Assembly (NCBI GenBank): GCA_016720685.1
Contig: JADKKC010000016.1
Span: forward strand, 16,351-80,350
Reading direction: 5' to 3'
Length of the DNA stretch: 64,000 nucleotides
Source: Zoogloea sp.
Lineage (GTDB): Bacteria > Pseudomonadota > Gammaproteobacteria > Burkholderiales > Rhodocyclaceae
Shown here piece by piece: positions 53,504-62,278 of the stretch. Numbering within the stretch: the stretch's first letter is position 1; every line of letters begins with the position of its first letter. A program made the translations under genes and the position numbers. The notes below the pieces were generated by a model, which was not told where the DNA came from, searched no databases, and saw nothing but the letters and a program-made list of their open reading frames with translations.

Positions 53504-53875
53504 ATGGAAACGTTATCTGCTGCCGAATCCCTTGCTGCCCTTGGTCACGAGACGCGTCTGGCCATCTTTCGCGCCCTCGTGCAGGCCGGGCCGGAAGGCC
53601 TCAAGGCCGGCGCCGTTGGCGAAGCGCTGGGCCTTGCGCCGGCCACGCTGTCTTTCCACCTGGCTCACCTCAGCCGGGTCGGCCTGATTCGCGGGCGGCA
53701 GGAAAGCCGCTTCATCTTTTACTCGGCCGACTACTCGGCCATGGGCGAACTCATCGCCTTTCTCACCGACAACTGCTGCCAGGGCAAGGCCTGCCTGCCC
53801 GTGTCGGCCTGTGCAGAGACCACCGAAAAAAGCAGCGCCCCGACAGGCGCCTGCGAAGGAGAATCCTGTGTCTGA
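53504..53875 (+). CDS. arsR: ArsR-family arsenic-responsive repressor
   Basis: 123 residues. Winged helix (LGLAPATLSFHLAHLSRVGL) with SLAALGHETRLAIFRALVQA upstream. Cysteines for arsenite lie in the C-terminal half (NCCQGKACLP and the last Cys), not in the alpha-3 CVC position, so the sensing site is of the C-terminal type. Controls the operon that follows. Start as in family members. Confidence 0.93.
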   Translation: METLSAAESLAALGHETRLAIFRALVQAGPEGLKAGAVGEALGLAPATLSFHLAHLSRVGLIRGRQESRFIFYSADYSAMGELIAFLTDNCCQGKACLPVSACAETTEKSSAPTGACEGESCV

Positions 53876-54377
53876 CCGCATCTACAACGTGCTTTTTCTG
53901 TGCACCGGCAACTCGGCGCGCAGCATCCTCGCCGAAGCCATTCTCAACCAGATCGGCAAGGGCCGTTTCCGGGCCTTCAGTGCGGGCAGCCATCCTGCCG
54001 GCCAGGTCAATCCCATCGTGCTCGAAATCCTTTCTGCCCAGAATCTGCCGGTGGCCGAGCTGCGCAGCAAGAGCTGGGAGGAATTCGCCCAGCCCGGCGC
54101 ACCGGCCCTGGATTTCGTGTTCACCGTCTGCGACAACGCGGCGGGCGAGGTGTGTCCGGTGTGGCCCGGCCAGCCGGTCACGGCTCACTGGAGCCTCGAA
54201 GACCCCGCCGCCGTGAAGGGCGACGACGCGACGAGGCGCCGCGCGGTGCAGACGGCGCTGCAACTGCTCAATCGCCGGATCTCGGTCTTCATCAACCTGC
54301 CGCTGGCCACGCTCGACAAGGTGGCCCTCAAGCACGAGGTCGATGCCATCGGCCGCCTGGGCCCGCAGGCCCGATAA
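53868..54377 (+). CDS. arsC: Arsenate reductase, low-molecular-weight phosphatase fold (first copy)
   Basis: 169 residues. Catalytic P-loop LCTGNSARSILAE (CX5R) and downstream Cys residues in FTVCDNAAGEVCPVW that may form the disulfide cascade of thioredoxin-coupled ArsC. Start GTG 53868 overlaps arsR by 8 bases, with AAGGAG upstream. Reduces arsenate to arsenite for export by Acr3. Confidence 0.9.
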   Translation: MSDRIYNVLFLCTGNSARSILAEAILNQIGKGRFRAFSAGSHPAGQVNPIVLEILSAQNLPVAELRSKSWEEFAQPGAPALDFVFTVCDNAAGEVCPVWPGQPVTAHWSLEDPAAVKGDDATRRRAVQTALQLLNRRISVFINLPLATLDKVALKHEVDAIGRLGPQAR

Positions 54378-54389
54378 ACCCATTTACCC

Positions 54390-54818
54390 ATGATTTCCAT
54401 GACTCCCACCGTACTCGTACTGTGCACGGGCAATTCGTGCCGCTCCCAGATGGGCGAAGCCATCCTCAACCACGATCTGGCCGGCCGGGTTCGCGCCCTG
54501 TCGGCCGGCACCGTGCCGCAGCCTGCGGTTGCCGACGGCGCCATCGCGGCCCTGCAGCTTGCCGGCCTGCCCACCGACGGCCTGCACCCCAAGCTGATCG
54601 ACGCGCTGCTCGATGAATCCATCGACCTCGTCGTCAGCGTGTGCGACAACGCCAAGGAGAGCTGCCCGATCTTCCCGCGTCCGGTGAAACGCATCCACGT
54701 ACCTTTTCACGACCCCCACGGCGAGCCGCTGGACAGCTTCATCGCCGTGCGCGACGAAATCCGCCAAGTGCTGGTGCCGGCCGTGGTCGAGGCCCTGGGG
54801 CTGGAGGCCAGGCCATGA
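54390..54818 (+). CDS. arsC: Arsenate reductase, low-molecular-weight phosphatase fold (second copy)
   Basis: 142 residues. P-loop LCTGNSCRSQMGEA (CX5R with an extra Cys) and VCDNAKESCPIF with a Cys pair. It is clearly diverged from the first copy, so not a recent duplication. ATG 54390 or in-frame ATG 54399 could be used. Its stop overlaps acr3 (ATGA). Confidence 0.9.
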   Translation: MISMTPTVLVLCTGNSCRSQMGEAILNHDLAGRVRALSAGTVPQPAVADGAIAALQLAGLPTDGLHPKLIDALLDESIDLVVSVCDNAKESCPIFPRPVKRIHVPFHDPHGEPLDSFIAVRDEIRQVLVPAVVEALGLEARP

Positions 54819-55888
54819 GCGCCCAGTGCGAAGCCACGCTGAAGGCCGCTGCGGGCGTGCCGATGAGCGTTTTCGAGCGCTACCTCACGGTCTGGGTTTT
54901 CCTGTGCATCCTCGCCGGGGTAGGCCTTGGCCAGCTGGCGCCGGGCGTCTTCCAGGCCATCGGACGCATGGAGGTGGCGCAGGTGAACCTGCCGGTCGGC
55001 CTCCTGATCTGGGTGATGGTCATCCCGATGCTGGTGAAGGTGGATTTCGGCGCGCTGCATGAAGTGAAGGGCCACATCCGCGGCATCGGCGTCACGCTGT
55101 TCGTCAACTGGCTGGTCAAGCCCTTCTCGATGGCCTTTCTCGGCTGGCTCTTCGTGCGCAACGTGTTTGCGCCGATGCTCCCGGCCGATCAGCTCGACAG
55201 CTACATCGCCGGCCTCATCCTGCTGGCGGCGGCGCCGTGCACGGCGATGGTGTTCGTGTGGAGCCGGCTCTCCAACGGCGATCCGCTGTTCACGCTGTCG
55301 CAGGTGGCGCTCAACGACACGATCATGGTGGTGGCCTTTGCGCCGCTGGTCGGCTTCCTGCTCGGCATCTCGGCCATCACCGTGCCCTGGGACACCCTGC
55401 TGATCTCGGTGGTGCTCTACATCGTCATTCCGGTGATCCTCTCGCAGGTGTGGCGCAAGCTGCTGCTCGCCAGGGGCAAGCCGGCCTTCGATGCGGCGAT
55501 GGAGACGATCGGGCCGTGGTCGATCGCCGCGCTGCTGGTCACGCTGGTGCTGCTGTTCGCCTTCCAGGGCGAGGCCATCCTCAAGCAGCCGATGGTCATT
55601 GCGCTGCTGGCGGTGCCCATCCTGATCCAGGTTTTCTTCAACTCGGCGCTGGCCTACTGGCTCAACCGGGCGGTGGGCGAGAAGCACAGCGTGGCCTGCC
55701 CGTCGGCGCTGATCGGCGCGTCCAACTTTTTCGAGCTGGCGGTGGCCGCCGCCATCGGCCTGTTCGGTTTCGAATCCGGCGCAGCGCTGGCCACGGTGGT
55801 CGGCGTGCTGATCGAGGTGCCGGTGATGCTGCTGGTGGTCAAGGTGGTCAATTCCAGCAAGGGCTGGTATGAGCGCAGCGCGGCCTGA
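54815..55888 (+). CDS. acr3: Arsenite efflux permease, ACR3 family
   Basis: 357 residues, about ten TM segments. The family cysteine lies in LLAAAPCTAMVFVWSRLSNG and is essential in studied members. It exports As(III); with ArsA it may form an ATP-assisted pump. Often named arsB, but this is the ACR3 type, not the ArsB type. Confidence 0.94.
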   Translation: MSAQCEATLKAAAGVPMSVFERYLTVWVFLCILAGVGLGQLAPGVFQAIGRMEVAQVNLPVGLLIWVMVIPMLVKVDFGALHEVKGHIRGIGVTLFVNWLVKPFSMAFLGWLFVRNVFAPMLPADQLDSYIAGLILLAAAPCTAMVFVWSRLSNGDPLFTLSQVALNDTIMVVAFAPLVGFLLGISAITVPWDTLLISVVLYIVIPVILSQVWRKLLLARGKPAFDAAMETIGPWSIAALLVTLVLLFAFQGEAILKQPMVIALLAVPILIQVFFNSALAYWLNRAVGEKHSVACPSALIGASNFFELAVAAAIGLFGFESGAALATVVGVLIEVPVMLLVVKVVNSSKGWYERSAA

Positions 55889-55928
55889 GTGGCGGCGGAT
55901 TCACCCACCTTTTTTCCGGAGACTGAAA

Positions 55929-56300
55929 ATGAAAAAGCTTGAAGTGTTCGACCCCGCCATGTGCTGCCCGACCGGCGTGTGCGGCGTGGACGTGGACCCG
56001 GTGCTGGCGCAGTTTGCCGCCGACCTGAAATGGGCCGAATCCCAGGGCGTGGCCGTGGCCCGCTACAACCTGGGCCAGGAACCCCAGGCCTTCGCGGCGA
56101 ACCCGGCGGTGATCAAGGAGATGGAAGCCGGCATGGAGCGCCTGCCGATTCTTGCCGTCGATGGCCAGATCGTGTCCACCGGCCTCTACCCGAGCCGCGC
56201 CCAGCTGGCCGCGAAGCTCGGGCTGGTGGCCAGCGCCGACAAGCCGCGCATCCGCATTCCGGTGAGCGGCGGCTGCGCCCCCGGCTCCGGCTGCTGCTGA
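55929..56300 (+). CDS. arsD: Arsenite metallochaperone ArsD
   Basis: 123 residues. The As(III)-binding cysteines are present in DPAMCCPTGVCG (the Cys12-Cys13-Cys18 pattern), and a C-terminal GGCAPGSGCC set of vicinal cysteines. Delivers arsenite to ArsA and is a weak repressor in some operons. Start ATG 55929. Confidence 0.95.
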   Translation: MKKLEVFDPAMCCPTGVCGVDVDPVLAQFAADLKWAESQGVAVARYNLGQEPQAFAANPAVIKEMEAGMERLPILAVDGQIVSTGLYPSRAQLAAKLGLVASADKPRIRIPVSGGCAPGSGCC

Positions 56301-56311
56301 GGGCCGCCGCC

Positions 56312-58072
56312 ATGCCCTTGCCCGCTGTCGATACGCGTTACCTTTTTTTCACCGGCAAGGGCGGCGTCGGCAAGACCAGCCTTTCCTGCGCCACCGGCCT
56401 GGCGCTGGCCGCGGCGGGCAAGCGGGTGCTGATCGTCAGCACCGACCCCGCCTCCAACCTCGACGAAGTGCTCGAAGTTCCCCTCGGCGCCACGCCGACA
56501 CCAGTGCTGCCGGGCCTTTTCGCCCTCAACATCGACCCGGAAGCCGCCGCGGCCGCTTACCGGGAGCGCATGGTCGGGCCGTACCGGGGCGTCCTGCCCG
56601 AGGCCGCCATTCGCAGCATCGAAGAGCAGTTTTCCGGCGGCTGCACCGTCGAGATCGCGGCCTTTGATGCCTTTGCCGAGCTGATCGGCCTGCCGGCACG
56701 CACCGAGGATTTCGACCACGTCATCTTCGACACCGCACCCACCGGCCACACGCTCAGGCTGCTCACGCTGCCCTCGGCGTGGTCGGAGTTTCTCGACACC
56801 GGCGCGGGCGGCGCCTCGTGTCTCGGGCCGCTGGCGGGCCTCGAAAAACAAAAGAAGCTCTACGCCGCCACGGTGGCCGAACTGGCCGACCCGGCGCGCA
56901 CCGCGATCATCCTGGTTTCCCGCCCCGAGGCGGCGGCCCTCCGCGAAGCCGAACGCACCCGGCGCGAACTCGCCGAACTCGGCGTGAGCACCCCGCGCCT
57001 CGCCGTGAATGGCGTGTTCGTGGCGCACAGCGACGATCCCGTCGCCCAGGCGATGGCGGCCCGCCACGCCGGCGCGCTGGCCGACATTCCGGCCGGGCTG
57101 GCGGGCCTGCCGCGCAGCGAGACCGCCTTCGTCGCCCGCGGCATGGTCGGCCTTGAGGCGCTGCGGGCGGCCCTGCTGCCGTCGGCACCGCAAGCCGACG
57201 CCGCGCCGGTGCCTGCGCTTGTGCCTGAACTCGTGCTGCCGCCCGGTCTGGCCGGGCTCATCGACGAGCTGGCCGCCACCGGCCATGGCGTGGTGATGAC
57301 GATGGGCAAGGGCGGCGTCGGCAAGACCTCGGTCGCCGCCGCCGTGGCGCTGAGCCTTGCCCGGCGCGGCCACCGGGTGCTGCTCACCACCACCGACCCG
57401 GCCGCCCACGTGGCCGACCTGCTGGATGCGGGCGTGGTCAATCTGCGCATCGGCCGCATCGATCCGGCCCTGGAAGTGGCCCGCCACCGTGCCGAAGTGA
57501 TCGCCCGGGCCGGCGATCAGCTCGACCCCGGCGCCCGGGCCCTGCTGGAAGAAGACCTGCGCTCGCCGTGCACCGAGGAAATCGCGGTTTTTCATGCCTT
57601 TGCCCGCACGGTGGAGGAGGGCGCCGATGGCTTCGTGGTGCTCGACACCGCGCCCACCGGCCACACCATTTTGCTGATGGACTCCGCCGAGGCCTACCAC
57701 CGCGAGGTGCTGCGCAGCCGTGGCGATCTGCCGGACGCCGTGCGCCAGCTCTTGCCGCGGCTGCGCGACCCGGACTTCACCCGCGTGCTGATCGTGACCC
57801 TCGCCGAAGCCACGCCGGTGCACGAAGCCGAGCGCCTGCAGGCCGACCTGGGCCGGGCGCAGATCAAGCCCTTCGCGTGGGTGATCAACCAGAGCCTGCT
57901 GGCCAGCGGCAGCCTCGACCCGGTGCTGGCCGCCCGTGGCCGCTTCGAGGCGCCGTTCATCCGGCGGGTTGGCGAGCTGGCCAGCCGGGTCGCGCTGGTG
58001 CCGTGGCTGGCCGAGGCGCCGACCGGGCGAAAGGGGCTGGCCGGCATGCTGGCCGCGGGTCTTGCTCCGTGA
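56312..58072 (+). CDS. arsA: Arsenite-stimulated ATPase ArsA
   Basis: 586 residues, two homologous halves. Each has a P-loop, FTGKGGVGKTSLSCA and GKGGVGKTSVAAA, and a DTAPTGHT signature. Metal-site cysteines appear in SGGCTVEIAAFDAF and RSPCTEEIAVFHAF. It drives arsenite out through Acr3 after receiving it from ArsD. Start ATG 56312, 11 bases after arsD. Confidence 0.95.
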   Translation: MPLPAVDTRYLFFTGKGGVGKTSLSCATGLALAAAGKRVLIVSTDPASNLDEVLEVPLGATPTPVLPGLFALNIDPEAAAAAYRERMVGPYRGVLPEAAIRSIEEQFSGGCTVEIAAFDAFAELIGLPARTEDFDHVIFDTAPTGHTLRLLTLPSAWSEFLDTGAGGASCLGPLAGLEKQKKLYAATVAELADPARTAIILVSRPEAAALREAERTRRELAELGVSTPRLAVNGVFVAHSDDPVAQAMAARHAGALADIPAGLAGLPRSETAFVARGMVGLEALRAALLPSAPQADAAPVPALVPELVLPPGLAGLIDELAATGHGVVMTMGKGGVGKTSVAAAVALSLARRGHRVLLTTTDPAAHVADLLDAGVVNLRIGRIDPALEVARHRAEVIARAGDQLDPGARALLEEDLRSPCTEEIAVFHAFARTVEEGADGFVVLDTAPTGHTILLMDSAEAYHREVLRSRGDLPDAVRQLLPRLRDPDFTRVLIVTLAEATPVHEAERLQADLGRAQIKPFAWVINQSLLASGSLDPVLAARGRFEAPFIRRVGELASRVALVPWLAEAPTGRKGLAGMLAAGLAP

Positions 58073-58162
58073 AACTTGAGCCGGATTAAGTTGAGTATTT
58101 TTGTCGGGTATATCATGCAAGGCCTGTCGAAACCTTCTACTGGCTTTGCAAAGGATCTGCCG

Positions 58163-58639
58163 ATGAAAACCCGAATCTCTGCCGCGCTCGCGTTTCTTGC
58201 CCTCGCCTTGCCGCTCGCCGGCCAGGCTGCGGGGCATGAGCATCATGAACACCACGATCACGGTGCGCCGACGCTGCAGCTCAACGCCGGTAAAAAATGG
58301 GCCAGCGACGCTCATCTGCGTCAGGCCATGGGCCACATCAACCAGGCCATGGCCGACGCGCTGCCGCGCATCCACACAGACCAGTTCAAGGACGCCGACT
58401 ACCAGGCCCTGGCCAAAACGGTGAACGATCAGGTGGCCTACGCAGTCGCAAACTGCAAGCTGGCACCCAAGGCCGATGCCATGCTGCATGGGGTGATTGC
58501 CGAGTTGCTGGCGGGCGCGGCAAGCATGGAAGGCAAAGAGGGCGAATCGCGCCACGACGGCGCGGTGACGGTTCTGAAGGCCCTTGACGCTTACGGCAGG
58601 TATTTCCAGCATCCGGGCTGGAAAACCGCGCGGGGCTGA
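58163..58639 (+). CDS. Small periplasmic His-rich protein (DnrO-like)
   Basis: 158 residues. Signal peptide (ALAFLALALPLAGQAAG) followed by HEHHEHHDH, a short histidine cluster, then a helical domain (GHINQAMADALPRIH, ADAMLHGVIAELL). It resembles small periplasmic proteins annotated DnrO in denitrifying betaproteobacteria (recalled, not checked). It lies 90 bases after arsA and may be co-transcribed or have its own promoter in the A/T-rich gap. Function unknown; metal binding is a reasonable guess. Confidence 0.65.
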   Translation: MKTRISAALAFLALALPLAGQAAGHEHHEHHDHGAPTLQLNAGKKWASDAHLRQAMGHINQAMADALPRIHTDQFKDADYQALAKTVNDQVAYAVANCKLAPKADAMLHGVIAELLAGAASMEGKEGESRHDGAVTVLKALDAYGRYFQHPGWKTARG

Positions 58640-58666
58640 AGCTCAGGCAGGGCGTGAGCCAGGGGC

Positions 58667-59129
58667 TCAGTCCTGCGGCTTTTTTACCGCTTTCGCCAGA
58701 AAGCGGTCCAGCGCGGCGCCAAAGGCCTGCCGGTCGGCCTGGCTGAAGGCGGCGGGGCCGCCGGTCTGCACGCCGCTGCCGCGCAGTTCCTCCAGAAAAT
58801 TTCGCATCGACAAGGCTTCGGCGATGTTGGCCGCGGTGTAACATCTCGCCGCGGGGATTGAGCGCGTGGGCGTGGCGCGCCAGCACGTTCGAGGCGAGCG
58901 GAATGTCGGCGGTGATCACCAGGTCGCCGGCCTCGAGCCGGTCGACGATGTGGGCGTCGGCCACATCGAAGCCGGAGGGCACCTGGATGGCCCGGATGAA
59001 GCGCGAGGGCGGGGTGCGCAGCATGCGGTTGGCCACCAGGATGGTCTCGATCTGCAGGCGCTCGGCAGCGCGGAAGACGATTTCCTTGACGACCACCGGG
59101 CAGGCGTCGGCATCGATCCAGATTTGCAT
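58667..59129 (-). pseudogene. yaiI: YaiI/YqxD-family protein (DUF188), single-base frameshift
   Basis: The first part reads MQIWIDADACPVVVKEIV, LVANRMLRTPPSRFIR, FDVADAHIVDRLEAGDLV, ITADIPLAS and LNPRGEM in one frame. After about 58841 the family C-terminus (YTAANIAEALSMRNFL, GSGVQTGGPAAFSQADRQA) continues in another. Removing one base of the doublet at 58840-58841 gives a normal 153-residue protein. A sequencing indel is likely. Confidence 0.88.
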
Positions 59130-59271
59130 GAACAGGGGGCGGACAGTCGGGGAGGCGAGCAGTTTACTCCGGGCCGCCTGCGGCAGCCTGTTTGCCGAAA
59201 AGCAACGGATTTTGGGGTTTGTCCTGTTTCCATGTCGCTTCGGGATGACAGCAGCTAGGAAACCGGCCTAT

Positions 59272-59456
59272 GTTGCAGTGCAGCAACCTGTGCTAAATTG
59301 ATCCAATAAAAGCGTAAACCGCTACCCGCACGATCAGGAGACAAAAGGTGCCGGCGCGCCTGCCGACCAGGGCCACGGGGTTTTCAGCCCGGCCTGGTGG
59401 TACTGCCGGCGTGTGCTCCCCTCCGGGGAGAAGCTAACCGCGGTCTCTGTTTCCCC
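59272..59456 (+). promoter_or_regulatory. Upstream region and structured leader of the fumarate reductase operon
   Basis: Inverted repeat GTTGC-N6-GCAAC (59272-59287) overlaps a possible -35 (TTGCAG), with TAAATT 15 bases further. The leader of about 150 bases can fold: ACCAGG/CCTGGT (59366-59371 with 59393-59398) with nested GGG/CCC, enclosed by a GCCGGC pairing. No riboswitch class recognised. The rest of 59130-59271 shows nothing. Confidence 0.4.
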
Positions 59457-60293
59457 ATGACTGGCTCAATTGAACAAACCGGCCTGCCCGCCGACATTCC
59501 GGACCTTCCGGCGCCTGGCCGGGCGGCTGCCATCCCCGTTTCCGCCACCCGTGCCGGTGCCCGCCTGCGCAAGAGCCGCTGGCCGGCGCGGCTCGATCTG
59601 CTGCAAAGCGTTTCGGGCCTGTTTCTGGCGCTGTTTCTGGTGGCGCACATGTTTTTCGTGTCGTCGATCCTGATCAGCAAGGATGCCTTCCATACCGTAG
59701 CCCGCTTCTTCGAGGCCGCCTGGCTGTTCGGCAAGCCGCAGCCCTGGGTGGTGTCGGTGGTGGTCGGGGTGGTGTTCACCGTGTTCGTGCTGCATGCCTG
59801 GCTGGCGATGCGCAAGTTTCCGGCCAGCTTCCGCCAGTACCGGGTTTTTTCCGAGCACAAGGCGCAGCTGCGCCACAGCGACACCGGCTTGTGGTGGATT
59901 CAGCTGTGGACGGGCTTTGCGCTGTTCTTTCTCGGCTCCGTGCATCTCTACGGCATGCTCACCCAGCCCGAGCTGATCGGGCCGTATGAATCCGCCGACC
60001 GCATCTGGACCGGCACCATGTGGCCGCTTTACCTGCTGCTGCTCTTCGCGGTGGAAATCCACGGCAGCCTTGGCCTTTATCGCCTGGCGCTCAAGTGGGG
60101 CGCCTTTGAAGGGCGCGATCCGGTGCACACCCGCCGCCGCCTGCGCGTGGCCAAGACCTGTTTCAGCGTGTTCTTCCTGGGCCTCGGCCTCGTTACGCTG
60201 CTGGCCTACGTGCAGCTGGGCATCGCCCACGCCGACCAGGCGGGCCAGCGTTATGCGCCGTCGGTGGTGGGCAATGTGGCGGTGAGGAACTGA
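59457..60293 (+). CDS. frdC: Fumarate reductase/succinate dehydrogenase cytochrome b subunit (Wolinella FrdC type)
   Basis: 278 residues, five TM segments after a 40-residue cytoplasmic start. Four histidines in TM helices fit two haem b groups: LFLVAHMFFVSS, FVLHAWLAMRKF, SVHLYGMLTQ and VEIHGSLGLYRLALK. It transfers electrons between menaquinol and FrdB. First gene of the operon. Confidence 0.9.
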   Translation: MTGSIEQTGLPADIPDLPAPGRAAAIPVSATRAGARLRKSRWPARLDLLQSVSGLFLALFLVAHMFFVSSILISKDAFHTVARFFEAAWLFGKPQPWVVSVVVGVVFTVFVLHAWLAMRKFPASFRQYRVFSEHKAQLRHSDTGLWWIQLWTGFALFFLGSVHLYGMLTQPELIGPYESADRIWTGTMWPLYLLLLFAVEIHGSLGLYRLALKWGAFEGRDPVHTRRRLRVAKTCFSVFFLGLGLVTLLAYVQLGIAHADQAGQRYAPSVVGNVAVRN

Positions 60294-60295
60294 TC

Positions 60296-62278
60296 ATGCG
60301 CATCGTTTACACCGACGTTCTCGTGGTGGGTGGCGGCCTGGCCGGGCTGCGTGCCGCGGTTGGCGCCCGGCGCCGTGGGCAGGACGTGATCATCCTCAGC
60401 CTCGTGCCGCCCAAGCGCTCTCACTCGGCGGCCGCCCAGGGCGGTATGCAGGCCAGCCTCGGCAACACATTCAAAGGCGCCGGCGACAACGAGGACGTGC
60501 ACTTTGAAGACACCGTGCGCGGCTCCGACTGGGGCTGTGACCAGGAAGTGGCGCGTCTTTTCGTGCATGCCGCGCCGCAGGCCGTGCGCGAGCTGGCCGC
60601 CTGGGGCGTGCCCTGGAACCGGGTCAAGGCCGGCCCGCGCCAGGTGGTGATGGACGGCCAGCACGTTACCCTCACCGAACCCGAGGCCTCCCACGGCCTG
60701 ATTGCCGCCCGCGATTTTGGCGGCACCAAGAAGTGGCGCACCTGTTACGTGTCGGACGGCACCGGCCACGCCATGCTCTACGCGGTGAGCGACCAGGCGG
60801 TGGCCGAGCGCATTCCGGTGCATGAGCGCACCGAGGCCGTCGCGCTGATTCATGACGGCACGCGCTGCCACGGCGCCATCGTGCGCGACCTGGTCACCGG
60901 CGAGCTTTCGGCCTACGTGGCCAAGGCCACCTGCATCGCCACCGGCGGTTTCGGGCGCATCTATCGGGTCACGACCAACGCGCTGATCAACGAAGGCATC
61001 GGCGCCGCCATTGCGCTGGAAACCGGTGTCGCGACGCTGGCCAACATGGAGGCGGTGCAGTTTCACCCGACCACCATCTTCCCCGCCGGCATCCTGGTAA
61101 CCGAAGGCTGTCGCGGCGACGGCGGTTTGCTGAAGGACGCCAGCGGCCACCGCTTCATGCCCGACTACGAGCCCGAGAAAAAGGAGCTTGCCTCCCGCGA
61201 CGTGGTCTCGCGCCGCATGGAAGAACACATCCGCGCCGGCCACGGCGTGAAGACCCGCTTCGGCGATCACCTGTGGCTGGACATCACGCTGCTGGGCGCC
61301 CAGCACATCAACGGCAAGCTGCGCGAGGTGAAGGAAATCTGCCAGCACTTCCTGGGCATCGACCCGGTGAAGGACATGATTCCGGTGCGCCCGGCCCAGC
61401 ATTATTCGATGGGCGGCATCCGCACCGACGCCGCCGGCCAGGCCCGCGGGCTGGCGGGGCTGTTTGCCTGCGGCGAGGCGGCCTGCTGGGATCTGCACGG
61501 CTTCAACCGGCTGGGCGGCAACTCGGTGGCCGAAACGGTGGTGGCGGGCATGATCGTCGGCGAGACGATGGCCGATTTCGTGGAATCGTCGGCAGGAGAG
61601 CTGCAGGTGTCGACGGCACTCGTGCGGGAATTCCTCGAACGGGAACAGGCAAAGATCGACACTTTGCTGCATGGCAACGGAAAGGAAAACGCATCCGAAC
61701 TGATGCGCCGCATGCAGGACATCATGACCGAGAAAGTAGGCATCTTCCGCCGGGGCGACCTGCTCCAGGAAGCCGTGGATGAGTTGCAGGCACTGCTGCT
61801 GCGGAGCCGCAAGATCGGTATCGACACCAAGCGGGCCGGCGCCAACCCGGAACTCGTCACCGCCTATCGCCTGCAAAAAATGCTCAAGCTGGCCCTGTGC
61901 GTGGCTTACGGCGCACTGCAGCGCACCGAGAGCCGCGGCGCCCACTTCCGCGAAGACTACCCCCGGCGTGACGACGCCAGCTGGCTCAAGCGCACCCTGG
62001 CCACCTGGCACGACGACTTCCAGACCCTGCCGACCCTCGCTTACGAATCCCTCGACGTGACGCGCATGGAGCTGCCGCCGGGCTGGCGCGGCTACGGTGC
62101 CAAAAACGCCATCGAGCACCCTGCGACCGAAGCCCGCGTGGCCGAAGTCGCCACCATCAGGTCAGCTTTCGAGCGCGCCGACCGTTATACCGTGCAACAG
62201 GCCCTGATGCCGTTCGACCACCTTGTCCCGGAAGCCTTCCGCGGCAGAAACGCACGGCCCGGAGAACAAACATCATGA
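60296..62278 (+). CDS. frdA: Fumarate reductase/succinate dehydrogenase flavoprotein
   Basis: 660 residues. FAD-binding VVGGGLAGLRAAVGARRRG; covalent-flavin His in KRSHSAAAQGGMQASL; substrate region HPTTIFPAGILVTEGCRGDG; second FAD region ARGLAGLFACGEAACWDLHG and NRLGGNSVAE. The length and FrdC partner place it with menaquinol:fumarate reductases. It starts 2 bases after frdC and overlaps the next gene by 4. Confidence 0.95.
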   Translation: MRIVYTDVLVVGGGLAGLRAAVGARRRGQDVIILSLVPPKRSHSAAAQGGMQASLGNTFKGAGDNEDVHFEDTVRGSDWGCDQEVARLFVHAAPQAVRELAAWGVPWNRVKAGPRQVVMDGQHVTLTEPEASHGLIAARDFGGTKKWRTCYVSDGTGHAMLYAVSDQAVAERIPVHERTEAVALIHDGTRCHGAIVRDLVTGELSAYVAKATCIATGGFGRIYRVTTNALINEGIGAAIALETGVATLANMEAVQFHPTTIFPAGILVTEGCRGDGGLLKDASGHRFMPDYEPEKKELASRDVVSRRMEEHIRAGHGVKTRFGDHLWLDITLLGAQHINGKLREVKEICQHFLGIDPVKDMIPVRPAQHYSMGGIRTDAAGQARGLAGLFACGEAACWDLHGFNRLGGNSVAETVVAGMIVGETMADFVESSAGELQVSTALVREFLEREQAKIDTLLHGNGKENASELMRRMQDIMTEKVGIFRRGDLLQEAVDELQALLLRSRKIGIDTKRAGANPELVTAYRLQKMLKLALCVAYGALQRTESRGAHFREDYPRRDDASWLKRTLATWHDDFQTLPTLAYESLDVTRMELPPGWRGYGAKNAIEHPATEARVAEVATIRSAFERADRYTVQQALMPFDHLVPEAFRGRNARPGEQTS

